From Larimichthys crocea (lineage: Eukaryota > Chordata > Actinopteri > Sciaenidae), in NCBI RefSeq assembly GCF_000972845.2, contig NC_040019.1, forward strand, positions 8,105,774 through 8,169,773: a stretch of DNA of 64,000 nucleotides, given 5' to 3'. Below, one piece after another: positions 1 through 12,309 of this stretch. Under the pieces are notes generated by a model, which was not told the DNA's origin, did no database searches, and saw nothing but the letters and a program-made list of their open reading frames with translations. The position numbers and the translations under genes are program-made. Each line of letters begins with the position of its first letter. The stretch's first letter is position 1.

Positions 1-1262
1 AATCTCTTGCAGGCAGCGTGCCGTGCTCTGTTTTTCATTTAATGCTTATACATTTATTTGTTTATAGGCTGTTTTGTTATTTGACCTATCCGTGTCTTGC
101 GCTAATAAACTATAGAATACAATACATCACTCTAAGCAGTACACACTACTGTGGCCTGCTTTAGTTCTCCGCTGGTTTGATGTGGTTATTAACTGATTAT
201 CATATTTCAGATGTGCTGACATATAAAAAGTGGGACTACACGCTTAGAGCCCTAGTAAAAAAATAATAATAATAAAAACAGAGCTCCCCTGAAAGCCACA
301 AAATAGTTTGCACACTGGCATACGTGTAACGGTGAAAGTCTGTACCAATATTTGGGGGTTTCATGCCTGAACGGATTTGGAGTTTGTGGATGTTAAAGAG
401 CAAACAAGAGTAGTGTTTACTGTAGGAATTTCAAGTGAGGGTGCTCATCTGTATACAAAATAGGACCAATTCAGACATTTGACCTGGTTTAGGAAAAACT
501 CCCAGCTTTTTTTTCCCTTCTCACCGCATTTCAGAGCGATCATCACAACAACATCCATTATTCACCTTGTGCCTACTGTTTGGCTAGCTCCTTGAAAGGG
601 GCAAATGCACAGCTGGAGGCTCTTCTCGACTGCCAATCCCTTACACAACTTGAAGCAGAAGCTTTTATTGTGCAACACATAATTCCTCATGTATTAAAGC
701 AAACACCCTTTCAGCCGATGATGACATGCATACACCGCAGTACAGAAATATTGTGAATGCGAGGGCAGCTATACTTGACTTTGTTCAATCCTTTCATGTT
801 TAAACATCATGTAGGACATCCAGGGACTGACACTTTAAGCTCATTAATAATTCTGACATTTACAGCGGTGAACTTTCAGAGCTGCGCAGACTGCTTTCTG
901 TCATAATCAACCTCATCTCCATAGTATTCATTAACTGAAGAATGCATACAAATCAAAGACAACACAGCCACTTATTCTCCGCATGGAACCCCCTAATTTG
1001 GCAGATTGTGAATGTTAGCAGGGCATTTTGGTTCCCTGACAGATTTGCGAAAGAAGAAGAATTCAGTGCAGTTTTCCATCTCTGGCAAGCACACAAATTG
1101 TAGCAGCTATGACAGTGTGCTTTACATGTTGGGAGTCATAAAGTAACCATTCACCGTGGGGCTTCTGTCTGGGCCCCATTTAAATGAGACCCATTGAGCT
1201 TGCCCCAGTTAAACAGTGTCTGCCAGTACTTAGGTCATCAGGGACTGATCATGGAGATATGG

Positions 1263-1280
1263 CACACACACACACACACA
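1263..1280. repeat. (CA)9 microsatellite
   Basis: Uninterrupted CA dinucleotide run. Confidence 0.95.
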
Positions 1281-2666
1281 GGCTCACAAAAACACACTGT
1301 ACAAACCCAGGAAAGTGCTGACACCCAACAGCAATCTCGAGTTGCAAACCATTACTGGACTCACAGTAACAAAGCCCAAAATAAAGAAAAGAGGTCACGC
1401 AGCAGGGTGTTTGGGTTGGTGGTAGTGATGATGGTTGGGTCGGGTGGTTAACTCCGCTCATAAACTGTGCTTTTGCTTTCAGGAGTGTGGAAACAAAATA
1501 TTTTGCAAGATGCTGGGGATGAATTCCACGGTGTTTGCTGAGACTTGTACGGAGTAATTACACAAAAAAAGACAAAAACACCCATTCATCACATGGCTTC
1601 AACAGTCAGGCATGATTTCAATAGCATCATTTTTTAAAGCATCTCTTAACACACATTTTAACTCTTCTCTGCTCTTGTCAGCAGAAGTACATGGAGAGTG
1701 GTGTGGAGGGGGATTAATCACAGAGTGCATACCAATTGTGAAGCTTTAATTTAGCACCTCATTTAACTCAGTAAAAACAACAACTTTACAGGCTGGCATT
1801 CTGACACACATTTAATTCTGCCCTCTGGTAATGGTCTGCTCTGTTTAAAAGTCTGTTTGGCAGCTCTGTAGATAACAGATGGAAGAAAAATGAGGGGAAT
1901 TATGAGAAAGATTGATTTCCTGGGGATGAATGGTCTGCTATTCACACAGATTTATCTGAAACAGACTTTCTCGGACTCTGTTATTATTGAATAAACACAC
2001 ACGCGTGCATACACACACTCGGCCACCATATGTAGACAAACATGTGCACACAAAGACACACAAAGACACAACACTCTGCTCACAAGGAGAGCTAAGAAAA
2101 CAGAAGTCCACTGAATGATGTGAGTAAGAAGGAAAATATTGCATGAGGTGATAAGAGGTGAAAAAGTGCAGACTGTTAAGGACACAATTATGAGTTTATT
2201 TTCATAATCACCCCTCATTTCCCAGATCTAAAGGCAGGCATAATTATTTCTTAAGCACAAACATAGTATAGTTGAATAATCCACCTTTTTTTTTCTGCCC
2301 TTTCCCCAATGCCTCGTAGAAATGTATTCTTTTAGAAGAACAAGAACAAGCATTGTCCTTTTAGGCGTCCCAAGACCATCTCTAAGGAACCATAATGTAA
2401 ACCAGAGGCTGTAACTTCTCTTGTGGCATCTCAAAGCAGACACAGGAATGGAGCAAAAAAGGGTATGAAGGAGGGGGGACGGGCGGATAAAGTCCCTCAT
2501 TTGAGGCCCATAAAAAACAAGGAGGCACAAACATTTATCTGTGGCAAGGCTTTCATCGGATGCTTTAAGAGCGCAGAAATAACAGAGAGCAAGATGCTGA
2601 TAAAGTGGAGACAGGAAATGGGGAGCATGGGTCTCCTGCTCTCATGTTTCAATGGTCCCATACCTG

Positions 2667-2695
2667 CCCCCCCCTCCCTCCCTCCCTCCCTCCTC
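2667..2695. repeat. (CTCC)n microsatellite after a C run
   Basis: A run of C followed by about five CCCT/CTCC units. It accounts for the proline/serine-rich frames that cross it. Confidence 0.9.
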
Positions 2696-4484
2696 ACCCC
2701 TCTTTCTGTTCTGCTGACATACATAGACCACAACCCTCCCCGACCAGACATTAGTGCAGCGTCTGGAAACCACCAGCCCTGTTCACAATGCAGAGATGTG
2801 ACACATTCGACAACAAAATGAAGCAAACGCTTCAGTCTGCAGGTATATAAAATGTGTACGCCTACGAAATATATGTAAAATATATATATCAGCTTGGCAA
2901 ATGACTTATTAGAGATAAATACTATTATTTATTAACCAAGAATTCCTATTCTTCACGAGGGCTTTTATATATTTGCTTTAGTCCCATTCCACTCATGAGG
3001 CTCCAGCTCCGAGCACAAGACAGGGCAAAGCCAGGATTAAGGGTTTAGCTTTGTCAATCAGAGCCAGAACAGAGGGAAAGATAGCAGCTGTATTTCTATT
3101 CTGGAGAGCCGGCTGGATTTCCATAGAGACATGAAAATTCAGGTGATTGCCAAAGCCTCCACACTGTGTGTCTGACTCAGGTGTTATGAGTCACCACTGA
3201 TATCATCTCACTCATTACAGCCTCAGTGGTATGTTGGCCGTTCTCATCAGACCTGAACATATAGCCTGGCTTTAACATCAAAGGTGCGACGGTGACAGAG
3301 TGCAGGATTGAAAGAGCACCTTGAGATGACGATATTCATGCTCCAGACTCTTTTTAGAACACTGTCTCTGAATGATCCCATCAGCCAGGCAATGGCAATG
3401 TCTTCATTTAAAGTAATTATTTGTTTTATGTGTTTTAAATTGAGTTTTTATTACTTTAAAACTGTTTTCATACTAAAGCGTGTAGTTTGAAAGTGTGTGA
3501 CTTATGTACAGCATTTATGTTATATAAGATTTACTCAATTACTAGATGTCTACAGGATCAACAGTAGAACTGGTTGAAGGGAGGGAAACATGTTACACTT
3601 TCTCCAATACTTTTTTTCACAATTGTTTTCACAATTACATACGAAATTCTGACAACCGATTATTCTGTAAGCCTAAAATCTGCCTACCATCACCTCTAAA
3701 GCTCACTAATTAGGAAGAAACCAAAACATTTTTCCCAAAATGTTGAACTTTAACTTGAATACCAGCCCTCAAGTAATTTAAAAGGTATATTTCTCCCAAT
3801 TTAGCCCCACAGACTTGCAAAAATTTTGCTAAACTAGGATTATCTCACACCTGCACCAAGGGCATGTTTGGCCTAAATTTTCGTCCTACTGTCAGAGTTT
3901 CTCTCATCTTGTTTTGCCGCGTTAGGACTGCACATGCTATGAAGTAGCAACCAACCCTGTTCCATTCTACATGCTGGGCTGGGTGGAACCAAGACTGCAG
4001 GGGACCCTGTTAAAGGACATTGGGGAAATAACAACATTCCCAATGACTCTGCCTTTTACTGCTCATCAGCACTTTGAGTTTTTTATAGTGTCTGTGTGCA
4101 TACATAAGAGTACCAACATTCCCTCTCTCATCTCCCCCATAACGCTCTCTATTTTGTGCCTTAATCCTCTTTGCTCGGAAGAATAGCATGTAAGGCAACA
4201 GTAACAGGACATTTAATTTTTGCTGTGTCCACCGATGATTACATGAGCTATTGGTGATGATTATCACACAACTATATAACATATAGATATATTACTTACA
4301 TGTATGTTACTGCACTGTCAGGATAAGTGAAACAAAAATACAGTGATAACTATCAAGATGAAAGTACCTCCCACCTACTATCTTTTAGTCACTCCAATTT
4401 ACCTGAATTTGTAATGGCACGTCCTTGACCGATTTCCCGTTAGCAACACAAAAATGCATAAGGACATTAGTGGTTGAGCACCAA

Positions 4485-4494
4485 GGGGGGGGGG
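4485..4494. repeat. G10 homopolymer
   Basis: Ten consecutive G residues. Confidence 0.95.
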
Positions 4495-5109
4495 ACATGA
4501 TGCCAAATTAAAGGGCAGGAGTGGAGTGTGTACTTATACTCACTCATGATGTGCTCTGTGAGCCCTGCTGCTTATAATGGCATGAGAAGGGCCACTTAAC
4601 TCGTAATCACTTCTCTTTCTCCCCCTTTGGCTCTGTCCTCCTTTTTACCCCCCCCATCCCCTCAACCCCTGATTTTCTGACTGTCGGATCTGATCTCTAA
4701 TCATAAATGAACTGTAGATCAAGAGCAGGGACAGTGGTCCACACCCCCCCCTTCACCCCTTGGATGAGATCCTGTAATCACAGTGCTCTCGGCTAGTAAG
4801 AGGCCAACAAGCCTTTGAATGAGAAATGACTGTACCTCTAATGCATCAGCCATCACAACTTTGAAGAGCCATTTTCTGGCAGAGGGGATATCACAGGTGG
4901 GAAATCAGGTCACCACCACTACCATAATCATCTTTACAATCATTATGCTCTATCTCATCCAGTAGCGTAATTGTAAATGGGGCCTTTTATACAATTATTT
5001 TCATTTGCTGTCCAAAGCCTAAAAAGCAAAACTTGCCACAATATGTCACAGTAATTTAAGCCCAGTGGTGCACTTTGACTTACTCTGCTCTCACAATAAC
5101 TCTTAGCAA

Positions 5110-5153
5110 ACACACACGCACACAGATACACACAGACACACACACACACACAC
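5110..5153. repeat. Imperfect (CA)n microsatellite
   Basis: CA repeat interrupted by CG, GATA and GA units, with a clean (CA)n core at its right end. It produces a spurious Cys/Val-rich frame on the minus strand. Confidence 0.95.
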
Positions 5154-8149
5154 TATCTAGGTGGTGCAGTATACATTGTGTCAAGACACAGGTCAGCCAT
5201 TCTGGCACAGGCCTGCCTGTCAAGTGCTGCTACTTGTGCTGAGCTCTGCTAATGGACTGCTAATAGAAGTGAATGTTGCACTGTGAAGCTCCCCTGTAGT
5301 TGAGAGTGTCACACAGGGTGATTAATGACACACTCTCCTCTCCTCCCCTGTCCGTCCCTGTCCTCGCTCCATATCTTGCCTTCACCCTCCTCTCTTTCTC
5401 TCTCTCCACTTCTACCTGCAGCTCCTTCTCCACTTCACTCCTCAACACTAGTCTTTCTGTCCTGTTTGGCTCTTTTGTGTCCTTGCGATCACCCTCTTCT
5501 CACTCTTACCATTGCACCATACCATTTTTTTTTTTGTGTGTTCCTTTCTGCTTCTCTGGAAGGAGGCGAGATGATGAAATCATTATTACACTCCCCAACA
5601 TTTTTATGTTTATTTTGCAAAGCTCTAGTTTCAAATGGCTTCACAATGCCTACAATATGAGAAATAACAAATAAGAATGGCAAGGAAACCTCCAACAGGA
5701 AACCTTATTAGGGAAAATAGCTCTTGGGTTTACTTTACTGGAAGTGGCATCCTTCCATCGGGCTGGTCAGAGAGCATAAATACACAAAATAAACACTAAA
5801 ATTGCTTGGGTGAACCACTTATATCTGGTACGCATTGTTAGCAAGACGCCTAAACATCACAAGAATTGTTGACACTGAGGTTGTGTTCTCCATATTGTTC
5901 CCAGGAATTTTGTTGGTTTCAACAATCTCGGGATGAGTTCGCCTTTTGTTGCTATACACAAAGTAGACACTGTGGGTTTCTAAAGTTGATTAGGCTAATT
6001 ATCTTTGATTGATTTGAGGCTAAATGTATACACTCAAATATTATATATACAAGGATTTAGAATTTCTCGACCAGAGTTATGCAGTGACAGTGTGGGGAGA
6101 GCTATGAAACAACATTTAGACCATTACGAAAGAAAGAACATTGCAAAGGTTTGTTTGGTGAGTGGTCAAATATTTCTGAGATAAATGAAAAGTGACATGA
6201 TTTAGTAAAATAAAAAATCTAAAATAATCAGAACATTTCTAAAGCTCGTTTCCTAGCTGGTAAAACATTTCTGATGCGGGCGGGGTGGCACTAAAAGAGA
6301 ATTTGGACTCATGACCTCAGCATTTCTGAAAATCCCAGCTACAGTGTCAGTAACACTATTCGCCTGCAACAGCACAACAAAAGATGTCACCCACCAGATG
6401 ACTGCAGTACTGTTCCCAGCCCCAAAATAGCTCCATGTATATTTTTTGCCTCCGTAACAATAGTATATGACATCAAGTGGAGCTGGGAAGCAAACTCAGC
6501 AGCCACTTTTCACAGTAATTATCACTCACTACCACGCTCCGTCTGCAGCTCAGCTAGCAACCAGCATGCACCTCTGACCCCTCTCAGTACTGTCAGACCA
6601 TACTGTACACACTGTTTATTTTGCCCTCTTCCTTCACCTGCGCCTAGGGGAGTGCGTTACTGAATCTTAATTTCCTTCAATTACATAAAATTGCTCGACT
6701 GTAACTGTGTCCTGTTGCCAGCTCATAGGTTCAGGCAACAGGCTATGATAGGAGGTAATGTATGAGAACGGCTCTTTACACACAATGTGCTCATTGTGCA
6801 TACAGACCCTGTTTATAGAATGACCGCAATGGTTATAATGTTAGTGTCCCCCAAGGAGCCAGTTGTCAGGCCACAGGGAGGCTTGTTAAAAATAATAATG
6901 AAAGAAATAACCTGCATTATTGAAGCAGCGCTCAGATCAGTCTGAAAGAGAGTGTCATATGCGGAAAATAGCGACGTCTTACTGTGTAATGAGTCATGAT
7001 ATTTTAGAAACCACGTATAATAAAGATCCTTTCACTTTTCATTTTTCCAAAAAATAAACCTCAGAGGACACATCATCAGAAAGTGGAGAGGCAGCAGCGA
7101 CAGAAACATGGAGTGAGAGTAGAAGAGGACGAGAAAGACATAAGAGCAGCATTGTGGAAAAACTGAACTAATTCCAGGAAGGGCAGCACCCCAGGCTGGA
7201 CTTTATGTCCAACCTATCCACTGCCTAACATAGAGACACAGTATATAAATGTCAGCATTAAGGTAAATTATATGTAAGCCTTGAAAATAGAAAAGAAATC
7301 AGTAACGTAAAACACTTTAAAATGTGACCAGTGTATGTCTCTCGTCATACATTTAACATGCAAAGCTTTTAAATGATTTTGGAAATATTGAAGAGCTCTT
7401 TAGTGTAATCCATGTCTCAATTTGTTGAAGGTTTAAAAATCCTCCCTAAACCCATCTCCACTTCTTTTCAACGACCTCCTCCTGAAGCACATTTAATATG
7501 CGGAAACAATAAAGAAAATGCTTTCTCCTTAATTCACCGGCCAGTCTGTTTCATGAATAAAAATGTCCAATATTTCAGATTCACCCATCAGAACAAAAAA
7601 AAAAGTTTTTAAATTCAACTTCCCCTTGAAAAGGAAAAATTGTTTTAAACATCTCTTGGATTTTTTTTCTTACATATTATCATGAGGAGCTTTATCATAT
7701 AGGCCCTATTCCCATAACAACTTGACATCCTCCATCAACTTTTAAAACAACATGCACACGGATACGGACACTGCACACACTGCACAGCTCTGCCGCTGTG
7801 CTGGAAATACCAGAAGTACATCTGTTCTTGCACCAAGGGTTTCCAATCAAGCTACTGTCACAGAGCTCTCAGCTACCTTTCTGGCAGCTCCCAGCTTATA
7901 TCTGTCTCAACCTGTCTCCTTTGTCAAGAGTTCAGCAGGTTAATGAGCACTCTCATTTCCCAGTGCTCACTTCTGCCTGTAGATGGGATGAGAGCAGAGC
8001 AACTCCTCTCAAAGGCAAAGTCAGGAAGTAAAAAAAAATAAAATAAACTGCAATAGCCAAATGAAATGAATCTAAGTATACAACTATTGAAAATATGTTC
8101 TGATGGCTCCAAAACAAAATATGCAGGGAAGCGATGGTGTTACGAGGAC

Positions 8150-8340
8150 TCCCTGGGTAAGTGAGCCACTTTAATCACCAGTAGTTTTACACTGAAGAAG
8201 TGACTCTCCAGCGATTTGGAAATGTGTAGAGCTCATCAGAGCACAAAAATAGCGGGGCCCATTAATTAGTCTCAAACAATGTTCTCCTGCTGTATCGACT
8301 TCTTAATGGACAGAGAAGGACCTTGTTCGTATTCCCATCT
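8150..8340. other. Candidate conserved noncoding element
   Basis: The block mixes CpG-containing motifs with homeobox-type and SOX-type core sites: CCCATTAATTAGTCTC at about 8259-8274 is followed by AACAATG. It has no simple repeats, no recognisable transposon and no coding frame. This texture is common in intronic enhancers of developmental genes. The call rests on appearance only. Confidence 0.25.
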
Positions 8341-8676
8341 AGTCAATGACACAGCCCTCTCTGGGGTTTTGGAATGGGTATTATGTCATCTCACCCTGCC
8401 CTTCAGAAACCGGACCTGTGCTGTTTTTCATTCTTCCTCTCCCTCTTTTGCTCATTAACTATGTAGTAGTGAGATGAAGGTCTGGAACTGCTAGATAAGG
8501 TTGCTCACAGACCCTCACACTCCTGTCTACGATATGTGCTTGGACCTCCAATTTAAGCTTGTGTGGCTCTCGCATGAGAAACTTTAGAAAAAAAAAAACA
8601 TGTTAGTCCATTGAAAAATCTGCTGCTGTGGGTCTTTCCTTGTACAGGTCTGTCTGCACAGCGAAAATCTGCTCAT

Positions 8677-8689
8677 CCCCCCCCCCCCC
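8677..8689. repeat. C13 homopolymer
   Basis: Thirteen consecutive C residues followed by G. Confidence 0.95.
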
Positions 8690-10141
8690 GTCTCATCACG
8701 TCATTCAGCAATAGTTCATTCCAGAAAGAGCAGAGAGACCGTACTTAAATTCCACAGGCGTACACACTCAGTGGCATCTGACACACATGCACAAACACAT
8801 ACTGAATATTCGCCCTCACACAGATGGGCTCCTCCAAGCTCCCTTTGTTTGACAGACAATCCCACTCAGGAGAGAGTAGATTAAGTAAATGGCTTCAGGT
8901 GTTGTGGCATTATCTCAGTGCTTTCCATAACTGACAGCTACTACGGTTTCCAGAAAACATCTTTCAATTGACGACAAAAGGCTGAAAACACACTGAAGGT
9001 TAAGAAAAATATCCTTACTGGTTGAAGATAATGAGAAATGAAAACTGATTATATGTAAGATGTTGTGTTTGAAAATGAAAACCTCCCAAACTTCACCACT
9101 CCGTAGTTTTTTAAACATTTAGATTTTTCTGTGAATAGCAAAGGTCGATGCTGTTAAATGGCTTTACTAGCTTCACGGGACTGTAATGCCAATCACTATG
9201 AGATGCTGTGCTTGTTTCCAAAGCAAGGGGCGTCTTGGAATGAAACTATTCATGAGTCAGAACAAGATCGCTGAAGAATTTGGATTTGTTTTAGAATTAT
9301 TGTTTACACCGGAAAATCAAACAGCTCATAAAAAAATTTAAATGAATTCAGCCACTCCTGTGCAAGATTTTCACAGTGTGAGCATGTCCAAATGAAACTG
9401 AGCATGAGTCAGAATTTAAATCTAATTTGGTTCAGAATAATCATAGTTAAGAATGGCCTATATGTTAAGAATTACCTCCTGCACTATAATTCAGAACGAA
9501 TTAAATCTGTTTACATATATATATATTTCATATGCAATGTCATTTTTATTTTAAGTGAATATATTCTGGCACGACAATCTTTAAGGATCAATTTGGGGAG
9601 ATGTAAAACAGCAGTCTCAAATGTGGGCTCAATTTCATTGTTGATGCTATCTCGGAAGCTTTGCTGGAGCACAACAACACTGCTTGGTTTCTTTTCTTGG
9701 AGAAACAGATGTGATAGTCTGTAGATAGACTGTTTCTGTTTACAATTGACAGTTGTGGTTTGCACAAATGAAATAGGAATCATTTAGTCTCCTGAATGAA
9801 AGTGGTGATTTTGTCAATCTTTTTTTTTATCCCATCATGTTTTTCCTGTGAAGCGACGGTGGTTTGTCATATTTAACCCACGTTATTGGAAGCTCATGAC
9901 TGTAAGGCCTACACTTGCTGTGATACAGACTACAGGCTGAATTTATGCTTTAATATCTCATATAGCGCAGCGCCAAAAGGTGGGTAAACCGTTTTTTTTT
10001 TCGTTAGAAGAATGAGTAAACTTAAACTCAGGTGGTCCCTCCTATCCACTGCACCCCTACTACAAGCCATAGGAGTTTACAGAACTTTTACCGAGAGCAA
10101 AGCGTAAAGTTCACAGATCAAAAATGCATTTGCAACTTTAC

Positions 10142-10259
10142 CTTGCGCCACTCCGATATCCAACAGGAGAAAAACCAAAAGCCAGGACACGGTCAGCATC
10201 ACACGCGAAGATCTCGGCACTCTTCCTCCTTCTCTATCAGTTTGTGCACCGTACCCCAT
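10142..10259 (-). CDS. First coding exon (partial) of a secreted or membrane protein with signal peptide
   Basis: Seen: on the minus strand an ATG at 10259-10257 opens a frame of 39 codons plus one base, ending at the donor AAG|GTAAAG (intron GT at 10141-10140), so the exon ends in phase 1. An in-frame TGA lies four codons upstream (10271-10269), which fixes the frame. The first ATG has A at -3 and G at +4. A second ATG at 10199 sits directly before a hydrophobic run (WLLVFLLLDIGVA) that ends in AQG, a typical signal peptide core with a plausible cleavage site. Starting at 10199 gives an ordinary short n-region; starting at 10259 gives a 20-residue polar, arginine-containing leader. Known: many extracellular-domain genes have a phase 1 intron just after the signal peptide. 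Inferred: exon 2 lies below 10140, probably outside the window. I cannot name the family from 39 residues. Confidence 0.6.
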
Positions 10260-10573
10260 GATGAGGAGTCAAACTCCGCTCTGAGGCAAGTCCAAGTCAC
10301 TGAGAAATTGCGCTCAAACACGCACTAATGTCGCTCGTTATTGTGCGCTGCGGTCGAAATCTCACCTCTCAAAACCCCGAGAGCAACAAAAAAAAAAGAA
10401 GAAGAAAATTGCCTTTGAGAATATATCCAGTTTTTTTTTTTGCAGTCATATAAAACTGTGACAGTTTATGGAACAAGAGGCGGGTGCATCGCCCTCCGTC
10501 AGGAAGGATGTTGCATTAAAATCTGTCTCCGGTTTCTTTTCCCCTCAAAGGTTCACTTGATTTGTCTGCAGAT

Positions 10574-10642
10574 ATGGATCGATGTCTTGATGGCAAATTC
10601 ATGCTCCGATTAGTCCCCAGCACCAAAAATCAAAGTCCTCCG
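10574..10642 (+). other. Weak exon-like ORF divergent to the minus-strand gene
   Basis: Inside the CpG island, on the opposite strand, an ATG at 10574 opens 23 codons running exactly to CCG|GTGAGT (GT at 10643), a good donor. It is preceded by TTTGTCTGCAG, which resembles an acceptor. CpG-island promoters commonly make divergent transcripts, so this could be the first exon of a divergent noncoding RNA. Joining it to the next acceptor-like site I noticed (13401) hits a stop within four codons, so there is no case for a protein. Confidence 0.15.
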
Positions 10643-10742
10643 GTGAGTCCCTCTCTTGTCGCACCTTTCACGCGTGCAGGCGGAGTGTGTGAAGCCGTAT
10701 GTGCGTGCGCCGCGCCTCGCGCTCCACTGACGGGACTGAACC

Positions 10743-10755
10743 GGGGGGGGGGGGG
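10743..10755. repeat. G13 homopolymer in the CpG island
   Basis: Thirteen consecutive G residues on the plus strand (C-rich in the gene's own sense), inside the putative promoter or 5' UTR. Length polymorphism is likely. Confidence 0.95.
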
Positions 10756-11124
10756 AAGGAGCAGTCTCTGCGGGCTACCTTGCTCCTTCAGCCAATCCAA
10801 GTGCGCTGGCAAGTGGCGGCGCTGTATCAAAACCTGGCCCGGACAGCGGTAAGGAATGGATGCCGCCTATCAAACAGATGATTAATGAAAGCTTTGGGTG
10901 CAAAGTACTTATGCCAATCATTGAAGTCAGTGACGCCTACAGCTGTAAAGTAGCATACCAAGTCCTCTATGGCTGACAGGGAAAAAAACAAAAAAACATT
11001 TTATTTTATTTGGTGTATTCTACATAACTAACTGAAAAAAACAGGTCTAAAAATGAATAATAAATAAAAATAATAACAATAAGATAATAATATTTTTTAA
11101 AAGGTGGTATGTATTGCTAAAGGC

Positions 11125-11645
11125 TGAGAAAGTACTCAGATCCAGTACTAAAAGTACTAATACCACAATGTAAAAATATATCTTTCTGCAGTAAAAATGT
11201 CCCCCGTGACTGCCTTATTATTATATATGACATTATTACATTATCAATACTGATGCATCAATTGTATTCAATTTAAACAAAGCATTTTATGGTTGATTTG
11301 TAACTACAGTCCCAGTCCACCATGAAATATTAGCTCCTTTGACCTCTTTGGCTCTCAAACAGTTATTCAAATGAAATTATTTGAGAAGTTTAGAAGGGAA
11401 GTGTGTCTTTGATTGACATCTGAAACATGAAAAGAAGTACTGACTAGACAGGGCTTGTCACAAGACAAAGTAACTACTACTACCAACGCAAAATAAATGT
11501 AGTGGAGTAAAAAGTGCAATATTTATCACTGAAATGCAGTGCAGTAGACGTTTTAAGTAGTGAAAAATGTAAACACTCAAGTAAAATAGCACTTCTAAAT
11601 TATACTGAATTACAGTACTGGAGTAAATAAATTCCACCCTTGTGT
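11125..11645. mobile_element. Interspersed percomorph repeat of the 'AAGTA/TACTT' type, near full length
   Basis: It starts with a GTACTCAGATCC...AAAAGTACTAATACCAC head and ends with AAATGTAGTGGAGTAAAAAG, CAGTACTGGAGTAAAT and a decayed ATTCCACCCTTG tail. I recognise this order of motifs as a very abundant nonautonomous element of spiny-rayed fishes. The middle (AAAAGAAGTACTGACTAG, ACAAGACAAAGTAACTA) also fits. A second, partial copy at 61141-61446 carries the same tail. No coding capacity is visible. The class assignment is from memory and needs a repeat library. Confidence 0.65.
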
Positions 11646-11858
11646 ATTGCAAACAGGTGCTTCCGTATTCTGGCCTCTTTTGAGAACATAAATCCTCATT
11701 AATTTAACGCAAGCACTGCAACAGGAAGACATAATTTATCTGACTGGGTCCTGCACCCGCCCTTGTTTCTGCCACTCTAATTGTTATTTAGAAGTAGTAA
11801 TAGCATGTCACAAAACCTGATCAATAATGATCTCAGCCCAACAGACATACTTCCTGAA

Positions 11859-11889
11859 CACACACACACACACACAGACACACACACAT
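11859..11889. repeat. (CA)n microsatellite
   Basis: CA repeat with one GA interruption, read as Val/Cys-rich frames on the minus strand. Confidence 0.95.
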
Positions 11890-11899
11890 ATGACTTTTT

Positions 11900-12085
11900 G
11901 CTTTGCAGAGGGAAACTTGTCCCAGTGATTCCGATAAAAGGCTGATGAGTAATTACATATGCATGACAGATGTCTAGGCAATGCCCCCGATACTTCGTGA
12001 TTAATGTGAAATATGAGGCTGACACTATCTCGGCAGCAAAATGAAACGTGATAACTTTTCAAATATGAATCTAATTTAAAAAGCA
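11900..12085. other. Candidate conserved noncoding element
   Basis: Non-repetitive block with evenly mixed composition and embedded CpGs (TTCCGATAAAAG, CCCCCGATACTTCGTG, ATCTCGGCAGC, AAACGTGATAAC), plus ATTACATATGCAT and ATTAATG motifs. It lies about 1 kb upstream of the CpG island. No conserved coding frame is evident. Inference from texture only. Confidence 0.25.
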
Positions 12086-12309
12086 TGGTATTCTCCTCCC
12101 CTCCATCACCCTTTTTTAATGTACGGTGATGTCAATGGGCAGCTGTCATCTCACTGGCATTTCAATTTCAGGTAGGATATGCAGGAAATTGCTTTTATTC
12201 TTGACTAGGATGGAAGCGATAGCTGTGGTTTGGGTCACCAAAAAAATATATACCACATCATCTTACGAGCTACATAAATGCACAGTATGTGTTTAATGAG
12301 AAGCTATAC

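Larger units (their letters stand above)
1..10140 (-). other. Inferred intron 1 of the minus-strand gene, no exon recognised
   Basis: If the donor at 10141/10140 is real, everything below it is intron 1 or later sequence of that gene. I see no minus-strand exon with convincing splice sites and coding character. The open frames here are short, and several run through CA or CTCC microsatellites. The stretch holds simple repeats (1263-1280, 2667-2695, 4485-4494, 5110-5153, 8677-8689) and a conserved-looking block around 8150-8340. Confidence 0.45.
10320..10860 (-). promoter_or_regulatory. CpG island, probable promoter and 5' UTR of the minus-strand gene
   Basis: This is the densest CpG region in the window. 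Clusters lie at 10320-10380, 10480-10500 and especially 10665-10740 (cacgcgtg, gtgcgtgcgccgcgcctcgcgctcc), against a strongly CpG-depleted background. It ends just upstream of the signal-peptide exon, as expected for a vertebrate CpG-island promoter. A TTTTATATGA motif on the minus strand (about 10447-10456) could act as a TATA-like element, but CpG-island promoters often start dispersed. The island contains a 13-base G run at 10743-10755. The transcription start cannot be placed by eye. Confidence 0.5.

Noticed and set aside
5300..5674. 124-codon Ser/Leu-rich plus frame and overlapping 111-codon frame
   Set aside because: It translates a pyrimidine-rich (CT) stretch in which two frames are open at once.
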